Shown here one piece after another: positions 1-9,030 of a stretch of 52,500 nt of DNA; position 1 is the stretch's first letter, and each line of letters begins with the position of its first letter. The stretch comes from Bacillus sp. es.034 (GTDB taxonomy: Bacteria; Bacillota; Bacilli; Bacillales; Bacillaceae_B): contig NZ_PDIY01000001.1 of NCBI RefSeq assembly GCF_002563655.1, positions 547,501 through 600,000 on the forward strand, written 5' to 3'. The notes below the pieces were generated by a model. The model did no database searches. It had not been told where the DNA came from and was given only the letters and a program-made list of their open reading frames with translations. The position numbers and the translations under genes were made by a program.

Positions 1-837
1 ACCTGTCATGAATGTACCGGCTGTAAGGTCTTGTACACCATCTTGAATTTGTTTCATAAAGATTGCCTGGTCCCCACGTACAACGTCTCCCGCTGCAGAT
101 GTGTAAGAACCGAATTCGAACCAGAATGGAGCATAGAAAATGTGGTGTAAACCAAATGGAATAAGTGAACGTTCAATTACACCGAATACAAATGCTGCAA
201 AGGCTCTGTTTTCACCAAGCATAAAGTTTGAGAATGTGTTAAGACCATCTTGAATCGGCGGCCAAATCAATAGCATCAATAACCCTAATACTACTGAAGA
301 TGCTGCTGTTGCAATTGGCACAAATCGTTTACCTGCGAAGAATCCTAAGTATGAAGGAAGTTCGATTTGATAGAAACGATTGTACATGGACGCAGCCAGG
401 ATCCCGACGATGATACCGCCGAATACACCTGTTTGTAGGGTTGGGATACCGAGAACCATCGCAAATGCCGGATCTACGTTATCACCTGTAACATCAGGAA
501 TACCTAATCCTTCTACTGTACCCATCGTTACGTTCATGATAAGGAAACCAACGATAGCCGCTAAACCGGCCACCCCTTCTCCACCGGCGAGACCGATGGC
601 AACACCGACTGCGAAGAGCAGCGCCAAGTTTCCGAAGATAATTCCACCCGCTTGTTCCATTACGCTGGCAACGGTTTCAACGCCGCCGTTATTAAGGAAT
701 GGGGCAATGTCTAGAAGCGTTGGATTTTGAAGGGCATTACCAAACGCTAGTAAAAGTCCTGCTGCTGGTAAGATCGCAACTGGAAGCATTAATGCTTTAC
801 CGACTTTTTGTAGTACACCAAAAGCCTTTTTAAACAT
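1..837 (-). CDS. ptsG: PTS glucose-specific EIIC component, 5' part (PtsG)
   Basis: Glucose permease of the phosphotransferase system. Only the first 279 codons lie in the window; the gene runs off the left edge. The visible part is the membrane EIIC domain: [20 protein letters not shown] start, the [10 protein letters not shown] segment, several Gly/Ala-rich membrane helices, the conserved GLHH (in [17 protein letters not shown]) and the later GDQAIF segment. The EIIB and EIIA domains expected downstream cannot be seen. The start ATG at 837 follows a GGAGG ribosome binding site. The leader upstream carries a RAT and terminator, and glcT sits just upstream in the same direction, the classic glcT-ptsG arrangement. 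Family knowledge: phosphorylates glucose during uptake. Identity is certain; the exact EIICBA domain order is inferred. Confidence 0.95.
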   Translation of the reverse strand, partial: MFKKAFGVLQKVGKALMLPVAILPAAGLLLAFGNALQNPTLLDIAPFLNNGGVETVASVMEQAGGIIFGNLALLFAVGVAIGLAGGEGVAGLAAIVGFLIMNVTMGTVEGLGIPDVTGDNVDPAFAMVLGIPTLQTGVFGGIIVGILAASMYNRFYQIELPSYLGFFAGKRFVPIATAASSVVLGLLMLLIWPPIQDGLNTFSNFMLGENRAFAAFVFGVIERSLIPFGLHHIFYAPFWFEFGSYTSAAGDVVRGDQAIFMKQIQDGVQDLTAGTFMTG

Positions 838-891
838 ATGAGTTTCCTCCCTTTATTTTCTTTTTTCGACTAATTAGATGATTGCGCCAAA

Positions 892-979
892 CAAAAAAGG
901 CATGAGAAAAGAGGATAATGAACGTATATGGATAGACTACCCCAAAATATACGTTTCAATTATCTTCTTCACTCATGCC
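892..979 (-). terminator. ptsG leader terminator (GlcT-controlled)
   Basis: In the ptsG leader a long stem is closed by GGCATGAG and CTCATGCC and also pairs AACGTATAT with ATATACGTT; it is followed on the minus strand by a T run (TTTTTTG). It overlaps the RAT, so antiterminator and terminator are mutually exclusive. Confidence 0.85.
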
Positions 980-999
980 TGATCGAATCAGTAACACGT
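971..999 (-). promoter_or_regulatory. Ribonucleic antiterminator (RAT) target of GlcT
   Basis: A 29-nt element on the minus strand begins ACGTGTTACTGATTCG and ends GGCATGAGT. I recall this as nearly identical to the B. subtilis ptsG RAT. Its 3' end overlaps the first arm of the terminator, so RNA-bound GlcT would block termination and allow ptsG transcription when glucose is present. Confidence 0.85.
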
Positions 1000-1015
1000 A
1001 AGAAAGATAAGTACA

Positions 1016-1858
1016 TTAATTCACTTTATTTTGAATCCGTTGAAGATGCATCGTGAGGTATACTGCCTCTGCATCGTACACGGGTTTCTGCAATGTTTGC
1101 TGCATCATCTTAATCAGCTTCCATGATAGATTATAGCAGACCGGATATTCTTCTTTCAACAGTTTTGCTATTTTTTCTGGTTCTTCTACTCTTTCTCCCC
1201 GTAAAACCCGTTCAATTGTATAACGGATATGTCGAATAAGCCTCATATAATCGACGCTTTCTTTATTGATTTCAACGTCCAGCTGTTGTTCGATCATCCC
1301 TATTAGACGACTGATCAACTGAGAATGCTGGTTCACTTCGGAAAGATCCTTGTTCATCATGGCGCTGTGTATATGAAGGGCAATGAACCCCACTTCCCCT
1401 TCAGGCAGATGCACATCGGTCATATCATTGATCATGCCGACGACTTCTTTCGCAATTTCATATTCAAAAGGGTAAAGTGTTCTCGTTTCCACCAGAAACG
1501 GATTCCTGATTTCCATCCCTCTCATCAATCGGTTAATGGCAAATAGAATATGGTCTGTAAGGGCGATATGGATGTGCTCGTTAAGGAATGAATTGGTTCT
1601 TTTCCTGATCAATTCGATGGCAGAGATAATGACGTTTGACATGTCCTCATTTAGAAAAGGAAGAAGGTTTTTGTACTGCTCCTGTTCTTTTTCCCCTTTT
1701 AGGACAAACATCTTTTCGGCAATATCATTTTGAATGGGATCACCCTTTTTCCGGTTGAACCCTATCCCCTTCCCGATCAGCACGACTTCACCGTAGCTCT
1801 CGTGAACGGCAATCAATACGTTGTTATTTAAGACTTTTTTTACATTTAAAGTAGACAT
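1016..1858 (-). CDS. glcT: Transcription antiterminator GlcT (BglG/SacY family)
   Basis: RNA-binding antiterminator that controls ptsG. The N-terminal CAT domain shows VKKVLNNNVLIA and VVLIGKGIGF (about residues 6-35); two PRD domains follow. PRD1 has NEHIHIALTDH and LPEGEVGFIALHIHSA; PRD2 has DYMRLIRHIRYTIERV and EAVYLTMHLQR. The His residues are those phosphorylated by HPr or the EII proteins in this family. Length of 280 aa is normal. I use the ATG at 1858: the GGGAG site lies about nine bases upstream, while the in-frame TTG at 1864 is too close to it. Gene order glcT-RAT-ptsG gives the role directly. Ends 16 bases before the RAT. Confidence 0.95.
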   Translation of the reverse strand: MSTLNVKKVLNNNVLIAVHESYGEVVLIGKGIGFNRKKGDPIQNDIAEKMFVLKGEKEQEQYKNLLPFLNEDMSNVIISAIELIRKRTNSFLNEHIHIALTDHILFAINRLMRGMEIRNPFLVETRTLYPFEYEIAKEVVGMINDMTDVHLPEGEVGFIALHIHSAMMNKDLSEVNQHSQLISRLIGMIEQQLDVEINKESVDYMRLIRHIRYTIERVLRGERVEEPEKIAKLLKEEYPVCYNLSWKLIKMMQQTLQKPVYDAEAVYLTMHLQRIQNKVN

Positions 1859-1909
1859 ACTCAATTCTCCCTATATATTCGACCATTTTCGACATTACCC
1901 GATTCCATG

Positions 1910-1938
1910 ATTCTAACGAAAACTGACTCTTTTTTCAA
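1910..1938 (-). promoter_or_regulatory. Predicted sigma-A promoter of glcT
   Basis: Minus strand TTGAAA, 17-base spacer, TAGAAT, about 50 bases upstream of the glcT start. Pattern match only. Confidence 0.5.
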
Positions 1939-2023
1939 TTGATACTTCTTACCTTAGTACTACTTTCTCTACCTTTGTCGCTATTCCCTTTATTTATTTT
2001 CTACACTTTCTCCGATAAAAACC

Positions 2024-2056
2024 AAAAAGAAGCTGATCTGCAAGAGATCAGCTTCT
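2024..2056 (-). terminator. pbuG terminator
   Basis: GAAGCTGATCT / AGATCAGCTTC stem followed by TTTTTGG on the minus strand, just after the pbuG stop. Confidence 0.85.
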
Positions 2057-2071
2057 GATGATTGCCTATTC

Positions 2072-3406
2072 TTATACCAGGAAGATAAAGTACATTACAA
2101 AGATCACAAACAGGAAGTACATGATTGGATGGATTTCTTTCCCGCGACCTTTCATGATCATCGTTATCGGATAGAAGATGAATCCGATGGCGATACCTGT
2201 TGCAATACTGTACGTAAGGGGCATGGCGACGATTGTCAGGAATGCCGGTACAGCTACCTCGAATTTCTTCCAGTCGATTTCACCTAATGACGAAACCATC
2301 AGTACCCCAACAATGATCAAGGCTGGCGCCGTCACGGCCGATGTGATGACGGCAAGTAACGGGAAGAAGAAAATCGAAAGGACGAACAGGATGGCAGTCA
2401 CAACGGATGCGAATCCTGTCCTTGCTCCTGCGGCAACCCCTGCAGATGATTCAATATAAGACGTTGTGGTGGATGTTCCTAAGATAGCGCCGACTACCGT
2501 TGCACAAGAATCCGCGAATAACGCTTTTCCTGCACGGGGTAATTTGTTCTCTTTCATCAAGCCTGCCTGATTGGCTACCGCCACGAGGGTACCCGCCGTA
2601 TCAAAGAAATCGACGAATAAGAACGTCAGGATGACTACAAGCATCTGGATCGTGAAGATACTTCCTGCATCATTGAATAGTGGTTCCAGCGCTGCCCCGA
2701 ATGTCGGAGCAAGACTTGGTGCCGCGTCCACTACTCTTTCCGGTGTATCGATAAGACCGGCGATCATTCCCACGACAGCCGTTACGACCATCCCGATGAA
2801 AATCCCGCCTTTAACACCTCTTGTCATTAAAATGACCGTGATGATAATCCCGAAAATCGCAAGTAGCGTGGTTCCCTTTGTTAAGTCTCCAAGTCCCACT
2901 AATACGGCATCGTTGTTGACGATGATGCCTGCGTTTTGAAAGCCGATGAAGGTAATGAACAGTCCGATTCCCGCTCCTACGGCGTATTTCAATTCGGCGG
3001 GGATCGAGTTAATGATTTTTTCCCGGATGCCCGATAGTGTCAAGGCAATGAATATCAGTCCGGAAATCAACACTCCCGTTAAAGCCGATTGCCAAGGTAC
3101 ACCCATTGTTAATACGACCGTGTATGCGAAGAAGGCATTCAAGCCCATCCCTGGTGCGAGAGCAATCGGATATTTTGCGATCAATCCCATGATCAACGAC
3201 CCGATGGCCGCAGCCAATGCTGTTGCCACAAACACTGCACCGTAATCCATTCTCATACTGTCCGGCAGATCCGGCACGGATTGAAGGGTCAACGTAAGCG
3301 GGTTGACGATCAAGATATAGGCCATCGATAGGAAGGTGGTCAATCCCCCGATGATCTCCCTTTTATAATTCGTTCCTAACTGGTCAAACTGAAAAAAATT
3401 CCTCAT
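2072..3406 (-). CDS. pbuG: Hypoxanthine/guanine permease PbuG (NCS2/AzgA type)
   Basis: Proton-coupled uptake of hypoxanthine and guanine across the membrane. The sequence starts MRNFFQFDQLGTNYKREIIGGLTTF, then about a dozen hydrophobic segments; AzgA-type marks include LAPGMGLNAFFAYTVV, PAELKYAVGAGIGLFI, FLFVDFFDTAGTLV and TSTTTSYIESSAGVAAGGRTG-like (here AAGARTG). 444 aa, as in B. subtilis PbuG. The ATG at 3406 has a near-perfect AGGAGGAG site eight bases upstream; a longer ORF to 3469 lies inside the leader terminator and is not the start. The leader holds a guanine-type riboswitch and terminator and the promoter has a PurBox, so expression should fall when guanine or hypoxanthine is plentiful. 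guaA is next upstream. Confidence 0.95.
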   Translation of the reverse strand: MRNFFQFDQLGTNYKREIIGGLTTFLSMAYILIVNPLTLTLQSVPDLPDSMRMDYGAVFVATALAAAIGSLIMGLIAKYPIALAPGMGLNAFFAYTVVLTMGVPWQSALTGVLISGLIFIALTLSGIREKIINSIPAELKYAVGAGIGLFITFIGFQNAGIIVNNDAVLVGLGDLTKGTTLLAIFGIIITVILMTRGVKGGIFIGMVVTAVVGMIAGLIDTPERVVDAAPSLAPTFGAALEPLFNDAGSIFTIQMLVVILTFLFVDFFDTAGTLVAVANQAGLMKENKLPRAGKALFADSCATVVGAILGTSTTTSYIESSAGVAAGARTGFASVVTAILFVLSIFFFPLLAVITSAVTAPALIIVGVLMVSSLGEIDWKKFEVAVPAFLTIVAMPLTYSIATGIAIGFIFYPITMIMKGRGKEIHPIMYFLFVIFVMYFIFLV

Positions 3407-3440
3407 TCTTGTACTCCTCCTATAGAGTCGCCGTAGAAAA

Positions 3441-3472
3441 TAAAAAAACCTCGAACTACCAGAGTTCAAGGC
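3441..3472 (-). terminator. Riboswitch-controlled terminator in the pbuG leader
   Basis: CCTTGAACT-CTGGT-AGTTCGAGG stem followed by TTTTTTTA on the minus strand, between the aptamer and the pbuG ribosome binding site. It is the expression platform of the riboswitch. Confidence 0.8.
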
Positions 3473-3530
3473 TTTGACTGTTAAGATCCAGATCGATAGG
3501 CGCTAAAAAAATGGTCCTATCGTCCATCAC

Positions 3531-3598
3531 CTCGTAGTCAAGCCATTTACGGTAGCTTGGTAGAAACGCTCGGGCCTTATTCCCGAAATTATACGACG
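3531..3598 (-). ncRNA. Purine riboswitch, guanine type (pbuG leader)
   Basis: Minus strand has the canonical aptamer order: P1 strand TCGTA, TATAATTTCGGG, TTTCTACC, ACCGTAAAT, then CTTGACTACGA closing P1. The base that pairs with the ligand is C (GAC-TAC), which marks guanine/hypoxanthine rather than adenine sensing. Ligand binding would favour the downstream terminator. Confidence 0.92.
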
Positions 3599-3636
3599 TA
3601 ATACTTTTTATAATGTTTTGTTATGATTACAGTACT

Positions 3637-3665
3637 ATTGTACCAACGGGAAATGAGTCCGTCAA
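3637..3665 (-). promoter_or_regulatory. Predicted sigma-A promoter of pbuG
   Basis: Minus strand TTGACG, 17-base spacer, TACAAT, about 40 bases before the riboswitch aptamer. Confidence 0.75.
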
Positions 3666-3673
3666 TACAAAAT

Positions 3674-3710
3674 ACGAACATTATTATAGTTTTTTTGTTT
3701 TAATGTTCGT
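3674..3710. promoter_or_regulatory. PurBox pair (PurR operator) upstream of pbuG
   Basis: ACGAACATTA and TAATGTTCGT form an inverted repeat whose 9-bp cores are separated by 17 bases. This matches the known PurBox pair (CGAAC-A/T-rich, inverted, 16-17 base gap). It lies directly upstream of the pbuG -35 box, fitting PRPP-responsive repression by PurR; B. subtilis pbuG is a known PurR target. Confidence 0.8.
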
Positions 3711-3716
3711 TTAATA

Positions 3717-3767
3717 CAAAAAACGACAGGTACCCTCCGTCTTTGTCGAACGGAAGAAACCTGTCAG
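3717..3767 (-). terminator. guaA terminator
   Basis: GACAGGT...ACCTGTC stem followed by GTTTTTTG on the minus strand after the guaA stop. It abuts the PurBox of pbuG. Confidence 0.8.
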
Positions 3768-3787
3768 CTTTACAACTCTCTATTCCA

Positions 3788-5341
3788 TTATTCCCACTCA
3801 ATCGTTGCAGGTGGCTTACTCGTCACATCATACACCACGCGGTTGATATGATCGACTTCGTTCACGATGCGGGTGGAAATCTTCTCAAGAACATCCCATG
3901 GGATGCGTGCCCAATCGGACGTCATTCCATCGATGGACGTCACGGCACGGATACCGATTGTGTAGTCATAGGTTCTGGCGTCACCCATGACACCGACGCT
4001 TCGGATGTCAGGAAGAACGGTGAAATATTGCCAGATGTCACGGTCCAGTCCAGCCTTTTTGATTTCATCACGAAGGATATGATCAGACTCACGGACGATT
4101 TCAAGCTTTTGTTCAGAGATTTCACCCAACACACGGATACCAAGACCCGGTCCCGGGAATGGTTGGCGCCATACGATTTCATCCGGAATACCAAGTTCAG
4201 AACCTAACGCGCGCACTTCATCTTTGAATAATGTGTTCAGAGGCTCGATCAGTGTGAACTGCATGTCTTCAGGAAGCCCGCCGACATTGTGGTGGGACTT
4301 GATCGTTTGCGCAGTCGCCGTTCCGCTTTCAATGATGTCTGTATATAACGTACCTTGTGCAAGGTATTCGATGCCTTTAAGCTTCGTCGCTTCATCGTCA
4401 AACACGTAAATGAATTCATTTCCGATGATCTTACGTTTTTGCTCAGGATCGGATATACCTTTTAGTTTATTTAAGAAACGATCCTGGGCATCCACTTTAA
4501 TGACGTTCATATTAAAGCCGTCAGCGAATGTCTTCATGACGCTGTCTGCCTCGCCTTTTCGTAGAAGTCCGTGATCGACGAAGATACATGTCAGTTGATC
4601 ACCGATTGCTTTGTGGATCAAGACTGCCACGACGGATGAATCGACCCCTCCGCTTAGTGCACAAAGAACTTTTTTATCACCAACTGTTTGGCGGATCTTG
4701 TCCATTTCCATTTCGATGAAGTTCTCCATGGACCAGTCGCCGGTACACCCACACACTTCGAATACGAAGTTCTTCAGCATTTCGTTTCCGTGTTCTGAGT
4801 GTCGTACTTCAGGGTGGAATTGTACTGCATATAACCCTTTTTCCTCGTTACTCATAGAAGCGATCGGGCAAGATGGATTCGTTGCGTTCACATCGAATCC
4901 TGCAGGAGCTTCGACTACAAGATCCCCATGACTCATCCATACGACTTGCTCTTCGGGAAGATTTGAGAATATTTTAGACTGCTTCTCAATATTGATCGCT
5001 GCCTTCCCATACTCACGATGCTTTGCGCGTTCCACTTTACCGCCAAAGTGCATCGTCATAAGCTGCATGCCATAGCAGATACCGAGAATCGGAATATCAA
5101 GATCAAAGATGCGCTCATCGCAACGGAAAGAATCTTCACCATACACACTGTTCGGACCGCCGGAGAAGATGATCCCCGTCGGATTGATTTCCTGGATTTC
5201 TTCAAGGGTAACTGTATGCGGATGGAGCTCACTATAAACACCAAATTCACGAATTCTTCGCGTGATTAATTGATTGTATTGACTTCCAAAGTCCAAAACG
5301 ACGATCATTTCCTGATTGTGCAATTCTTCTTTACCAAGCAT
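3788..5341 (-). CDS. guaA: GMP synthase (glutamine-hydrolysing)
   Basis: Converts XMP, ATP and glutamine to GMP in the cytoplasm. The N-terminal class I amidotransferase has GICYGMQL with nucleophile Cys89 and the FHPEV pair His176/Glu178. The ATP pyrophosphatase P-loop SGGVDSS is at about 231-237. The C-terminal dimerisation domain ends KPPATIEWE, the conserved tail. 517 aa is the usual length. Start ATG at 5341 has GAGGTG upstream. It has its own promoter, guanine riboswitch and terminators on both sides, so it is a single-gene unit between yebA and pbuG, as in B. subtilis. Confidence 0.98.
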   Translation of the reverse strand: MLGKEELHNQEMIVVLDFGSQYNQLITRRIREFGVYSELHPHTVTLEEIQEINPTGIIFSGGPNSVYGEDSFRCDERIFDLDIPILGICYGMQLMTMHFGGKVERAKHREYGKAAINIEKQSKIFSNLPEEQVVWMSHGDLVVEAPAGFDVNATNPSCPIASMSNEEKGLYAVQFHPEVRHSEHGNEMLKNFVFEVCGCTGDWSMENFIEMEMDKIRQTVGDKKVLCALSGGVDSSVVAVLIHKAIGDQLTCIFVDHGLLRKGEADSVMKTFADGFNMNVIKVDAQDRFLNKLKGISDPEQKRKIIGNEFIYVFDDEATKLKGIEYLAQGTLYTDIIESGTATAQTIKSHHNVGGLPEDMQFTLIEPLNTLFKDEVRALGSELGIPDEIVWRQPFPGPGLGIRVLGEISEQKLEIVRESDHILRDEIKKAGLDRDIWQYFTVLPDIRSVGVMGDARTYDYTIGIRAVTSIDGMTSDWARIPWDVLEKISTRIVNEVDHINRVVYDVTSKPPATIEWE

Positions 5342-5407
5342 TCAGTTCACCTCTTCAGTTTATTTACCTACTACCATCTATTGTTGTTAGCATTCCAAAA
5401 AAAATAT

Positions 5408-5457
5408 AAAAAAAACTAGACTTCGCCTTAAAAAAAGGCAGAATTCTAGTTTTTTGC
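5408..5457 (-). terminator. Riboswitch-controlled terminator in the guaA leader
   Basis: AAAACTAGA.TTC.GCCTT / AAGGC.GAA.TCTAGTTTT stem with a long T run on the minus strand, between aptamer and guaA start. Confidence 0.85.
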
Positions 5458-5483
5458 ATACACGGATGTCAACTAAGAACACT

Positions 5484-5555
5484 GCCTTCATAGTCCAGTC
5501 ATTTAAGGTGACCGGGTAGATACTTTCGAACCGTATTATCGAGGATATACGAAGG
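5484..5555 (-). ncRNA. Purine riboswitch, guanine type (guaA leader)
   Basis: Minus strand: P1 CCTTCGTA, TATCTACC in J1/2-P2, ACCTTAAAT, then TGGACTATGAAGG closing P1. The ligand-pairing base is C (GAC-TAT), so guanine type. The two riboswitches in this window are clearly diverged in sequence but share the conserved core. Guanine would shut off GMP synthesis. Confidence 0.92.
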
Positions 5556-5586
5556 ATGCTAACGAACGCTATTTGAATTTGACATC

Positions 5587-5615
5587 ATTTTATACTTTGT
5601 AATCAACCGGGTCAA
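5587..5615 (-). promoter_or_regulatory. Predicted sigma-A promoter of guaA
   Basis: Minus strand TTGACC, 17-base spacer, TAAAAT, about 30 bases before the aptamer. The -35 box overlaps the last codons of yebA. Confidence 0.7.
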
Positions 5616-7816
5616 CCGGTTGTCCTTTTAATTAAATTTTCCCATAATTCCCTCATCTTCGTCCAATCTTCTGATGTTGGGCTCTGACCGTATAATATCC
5701 GTTCATAATTATTGGTCAAACTGGTCATTTCACGGGTACCGAAGAACTGATCGATATATCTGGAATAGCCCCGTAATGTCTGACCGTCATCCATTTTCAA
5801 TCCGTATCTTTCCAATTGTTTCATGAGGGACAGATAGGCTTCCGAGAATACGTCATCTGAAGACTTCCTGCGGTAGTAGAAAATCAGGACATACGGCATC
5901 CAGCGTCTTCTCAAAAGGAATAATGCAATCCCAATGATGATGAGGAGAATGGTTCCCATCACGATCTTGCCCCAATTGTCCGCTATGAATGACGTGATGT
6001 CATCCCACAGCTTCGATAAAGAAAAACCATCGCCGGAAGATGCGGTATCTTCTTCAGGCTGCAGGGGTTGTTTCGGCGCTTCCTTTTTCTCCGGGATAGG
6101 GACTTCACTATTATCAGTGTCTGGTATATCAAGGTCATACTGATAAGAAACATTGTTGCTGAAACCGACAGTAGGCTCAAACGGAACCCAGCCCACTTCC
6201 GGGAAGAATACCTCTACCCATGAATGGGCATTGTTGTTCGATACTTCATATAGTTTATATGTCGAATCCACCTGCCTGCTGTATTTCCCTTCTGTATAGC
6301 CTTTAGCCCATCTTGCCGGGATCCCGAGCGAGCGGACCAGGACCACCATGGAAGTAGAGAAATTATCACAGTAACCGCGCTGCGTTTCAAACAGGAACTG
6401 ATCCACATAATCCTGCCCTTCTTCAGGAACCGGTACATCGAACTGATCGTATACATACGCTTCTTTTGAAAAATATTGCTCGATCGCCCTTACTTTGTCA
6501 TACCAATTATCCTCTTCCGAAGTGATTTCAACGGCCAGGTCCTTGACACGCTGGGGAGTCGTATCAGGCAGCTGGGTGTAGCGATCGACAAACTCAGGTA
6601 CCTGCATGATCTCCTGCTCTTCATTGGCCGCCTTCATCTTTTTCTGAGAATAGGACGGGGAGCGGTAGGACAGCTCATACTCTTCAAGCTTAACCGTTTC
6701 ATCGGCTTCTTTATAACTCGTCACTTTTTCATCTATGGGATTGAAGCTGAAATACCCATTATCATTCCCGTTGATCGTTTCCACCCCGTAAGGATAAGCG
6801 ACATGGGAATAGGTACGCTCGACCATGACCTTCTCACTTTCCAGGTCCCGCTCTTCATCCGATTGGGGTGAAGGGATCGGAACCTTTTTCCCCGGATCAA
6901 ACGTGAGTGGTTCCTTTTGATCGTCAGAAATGGACTGCTCCCAACCTTTCCCCGTATATAAATCCTTCGATTCAATTTTCCAGTAATGCTCCCGCGTCAC
7001 CTCTGCATTGAAAATGACCGTGGGATCACCGACAAAGGGACCCCCAAGCTTAGTATCATCCGAATCGTAGCCAATCTTGTTGACACCACTTCCACCGGCA
7101 CCTTCAGAAAAGGATTGAAGATACGGGACAGGGTCCGGCCAGATCGGGTCGGCTTTAGGAGCTGCAAAAGCAACCACAGAGCTGATCCCAAGCATCACCG
7201 TCAGTGGAACGATCCAGCGATGGCGGCTCATCTTGGAACCAAGGAGCTTCTCTCTTTGCACCAGCCTTTCAAGGGCCAGTAATCCCATGAGGAGAAAGCC
7301 GAAAAAGACGACGCGTATAATCGATTTATCCCCTTCGTAAACCGTGAAAGTATCAATCAAACACACATAAGTGACCGTCATCACATAAAACAGAAGAATC
7401 GTTTTTCGAACAGATAGCCAGTAATGGATCAAGTACGTCATCAGCCACAGTAGCACAAAGAACAACAGGCTTCTGTACTCAAAAGACAAACTTGGCCATT
7501 CCCACCCGAGGGTCAGCCCTACATTCTCCCATAAGTCATAGCTGAACTCCCTGAACCACTTGGGAGAGAAAAAAGAGCCCTTATAGTACAATCCATGCAG
7601 ACTGTACAGAATAAAAAGGATTTTCACACATGCCGTGATAGCATAATGAATCCGGAAATAAGACAGGGTGAGGGCCAAGGCGATAAAGACGATAAAATAG
7701 GTCAGACTCGCTGTGTCCGTCACCACTTTAAGTGGTTTTAACCACTCCCATAAAAGGAAAAAACCAAATAAATAAATCACGACCTTAAAAAATGAATGCG
7801 GAGTTTCTTGCCTCAT
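5612..7816 (-). CDS. yebA: Membrane protein with transglutaminase-like and DUF4129-type domains (YebA-like)
   Basis: 734 aa. Several N-terminal membrane helices (DUF3488 type, about residues 10-215), then an extracellular part with a transglutaminase-like core: catalytic Cys in RGYCDNFSTSMVVLVRSLGIPARW, His in NNNAHSWVEVFFPEVGWV, followed by the conserved FEPT. A further helix near residue 620 leads to a cytoplasmic DUF4129-like tail (SEAYLSLMKQLERYG). The start overlaps the stop of the DUF58 gene by four bases (ATGA), so the two are translationally coupled. With the MoxR ATPase and DUF58 protein this is a widespread three-gene set, same order as B. subtilis yeaC-yeaD-yebA. Exact substrate unknown; peptide cross-linking or proteolysis at the cell surface is only an inference. 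Confidence 0.9.
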   Translation of the reverse strand: MRQETPHSFFKVVIYLFGFFLLWEWLKPLKVVTDTASLTYFIVFIALALTLSYFRIHYAITACVKILFILYSLHGLYYKGSFFSPKWFREFSYDLWENVGLTLGWEWPSLSFEYRSLLFFVLLWLMTYLIHYWLSVRKTILLFYVMTVTYVCLIDTFTVYEGDKSIIRVVFFGFLLMGLLALERLVQREKLLGSKMSRHRWIVPLTVMLGISSVVAFAAPKADPIWPDPVPYLQSFSEGAGGSGVNKIGYDSDDTKLGGPFVGDPTVIFNAEVTREHYWKIESKDLYTGKGWEQSISDDQKEPLTFDPGKKVPIPSPQSDEERDLESEKVMVERTYSHVAYPYGVETINGNDNGYFSFNPIDEKVTSYKEADETVKLEEYELSYRSPSYSQKKMKAANEEQEIMQVPEFVDRYTQLPDTTPQRVKDLAVEITSEEDNWYDKVRAIEQYFSKEAYVYDQFDVPVPEEGQDYVDQFLFETQRGYCDNFSTSMVVLVRSLGIPARWAKGYTEGKYSRQVDSTYKLYEVSNNNAHSWVEVFFPEVGWVPFEPTVGFSNNVSYQYDLDIPDTDNSEVPIPEKKEAPKQPLQPEEDTASSGDGFSLSKLWDDITSFIADNWGKIVMGTILLIIIGIALFLLRRRWMPYVLIFYYRRKSSDDVFSEAYLSLMKQLERYGLKMDDGQTLRGYSRYIDQFFGTREMTSLTNNYERILYGQSPTSEDWTKMRELWENLIKRTTG

Positions 7817-9030
7817 GCCCGTTTCACCTCCAGAAATGCCGACGAGAAGTCGCCTTCAAAGCATACCTGCAAACGAATGCCGCGGGAGGAGGCATAGGCT
7901 TTAAGCGATTTCTCCTCTGCCGTGTACGAATCCCCCACCCTCTTAACCAAAAAGATGACGACAGAGCTGTTCCGCTTCGCATACTCATTCACGCTCATGA
8001 TCATTTTTTTCGAGACGGATGAGGTCACGAATAGCACCGCCGCTGATTGAGAATAGTTCAATCCCGCCCCCTGCAGGACTTTCCCCAGAGCAAACGGGCT
8101 GTCCTGCCTCACTTTCGCCAAGTGATAATTCAGCTGACTCAAATGCTCATCCCCGCCCCGGATGGGAAATGAAACATGATCTCCACCAATTGAAACCAGG
8201 CTGACCTGAGCCCCTTTTTTGACGATGGACCTGATCATCGAAGCCGTAAAGGTCACCATCGCTTCAAACGCTTGCGAGGACTCCCTGTCGAGAACAATGA
8301 GGACGTCATGGGACTGACGTTCCTCAAACTCCTTCGTCATCAGCTCATTGGTCCTTGCAAAGGTCTTCCAATGAATCCACGAAAAGCGGTCACCCGGTTG
8401 ATACTCACGGATACCCGTCGCCATGGTCGTATCCTTTTGGATCTTCACACTCGAAGTCGTCATCCCCTGGTCATATCGATTCTCAAGCGGTCGATATGGG
8501 ACATCGACGATCGACGGGTACACGAGTAGCCTGTCCACGCAATCCACCGTGGCTTCCTTTTCGAAAACACCAAAGAAATCACCTGTTTTGAACCTGACTT
8601 TAGTAAAGATATGTTCCCCACGTGGAAGCTCATCGATATAATAGGTCAGCTTGATCCGTCTTCTGAATCCGGGATGAATCATCGCTTTCGCCTTTTGTAA
8701 ACCAGACTGATGAAAGACAGAATCTGTCACCACATCCTCCAATACCAAATAAAACAGAGGAAAAGGCAGCTTCCGGGTCAGGGTGATCGTCACCTTCAGT
8801 TCGTCCCCGGCCTTGTACTCAGCAGATTCAAAACTCCGCTCCACATAAAACTCCGATAACGGATATAAGAACACAAAAACTGAGTAAAGGGAAAATGGCA
8901 AAAAACTATAGAACAAAAACCAGCTCACAAACCCACCTTGAAACATCGCATACGAAAAAGTCACGCCCATCAGAATAAGAAGGAGCAAAAACTTCCCTAG
9001 TGGTTTAAGAAATTGAAGTTTCGTCTTCAT
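7813..9030 (-). CDS. yeaD: DUF58 domain protein (YeaD-like)
   Basis: 405 aa. Two N-terminal membrane helices (about 12-60), a beta-rich middle, and the DUF58 signature GIREYQPGDRFSWIHWKTFART followed by LMTKEFEERQSHDVLIVLDRESS. The latter part resembles a von Willebrand A fold in which LVLD-type strands occur. Starts immediately after the stop of the MoxR gene (TAG then ATG) and overlaps the transglutaminase gene by four bases. Known family context: DUF58 proteins pair with MoxR ATPases, probably as chaperone-like partners in assembling or activating membrane complexes. No catalytic site can be assigned. Confidence 0.88.
   Translation of the reverse strand: MKTKLQFLKPLGKFLLLLILMGVTFSYAMFQGGFVSWFLFYSFLPFSLYSVFVFLYPLSEFYVERSFESAEYKAGDELKVTITLTRKLPFPLFYLVLEDVVTDSVFHQSGLQKAKAMIHPGFRRRIKLTYYIDELPRGEHIFTKVRFKTGDFFGVFEKEATVDCVDRLLVYPSIVDVPYRPLENRYDQGMTTSSVKIQKDTTMATGIREYQPGDRFSWIHWKTFARTNELMTKEFEERQSHDVLIVLDRESSQAFEAMVTFTASMIRSIVKKGAQVSLVSIGGDHVSFPIRGGDEHLSQLNYHLAKVRQDSPFALGKVLQGAGLNYSQSAAVLFVTSSVSKKMIMSVNEYAKRNSSVVIFLVKRVGDSYTAEEKSLKAYASSRGIRLQVCFEGDFSSAFLEVKRA

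Noticed and set aside
3407..3469. Longer N-terminus for PbuG
   Set aside because: The extension lies in the riboswitch terminator; the ATG at 3406 has a perfect ribosome site and matches known PbuG.
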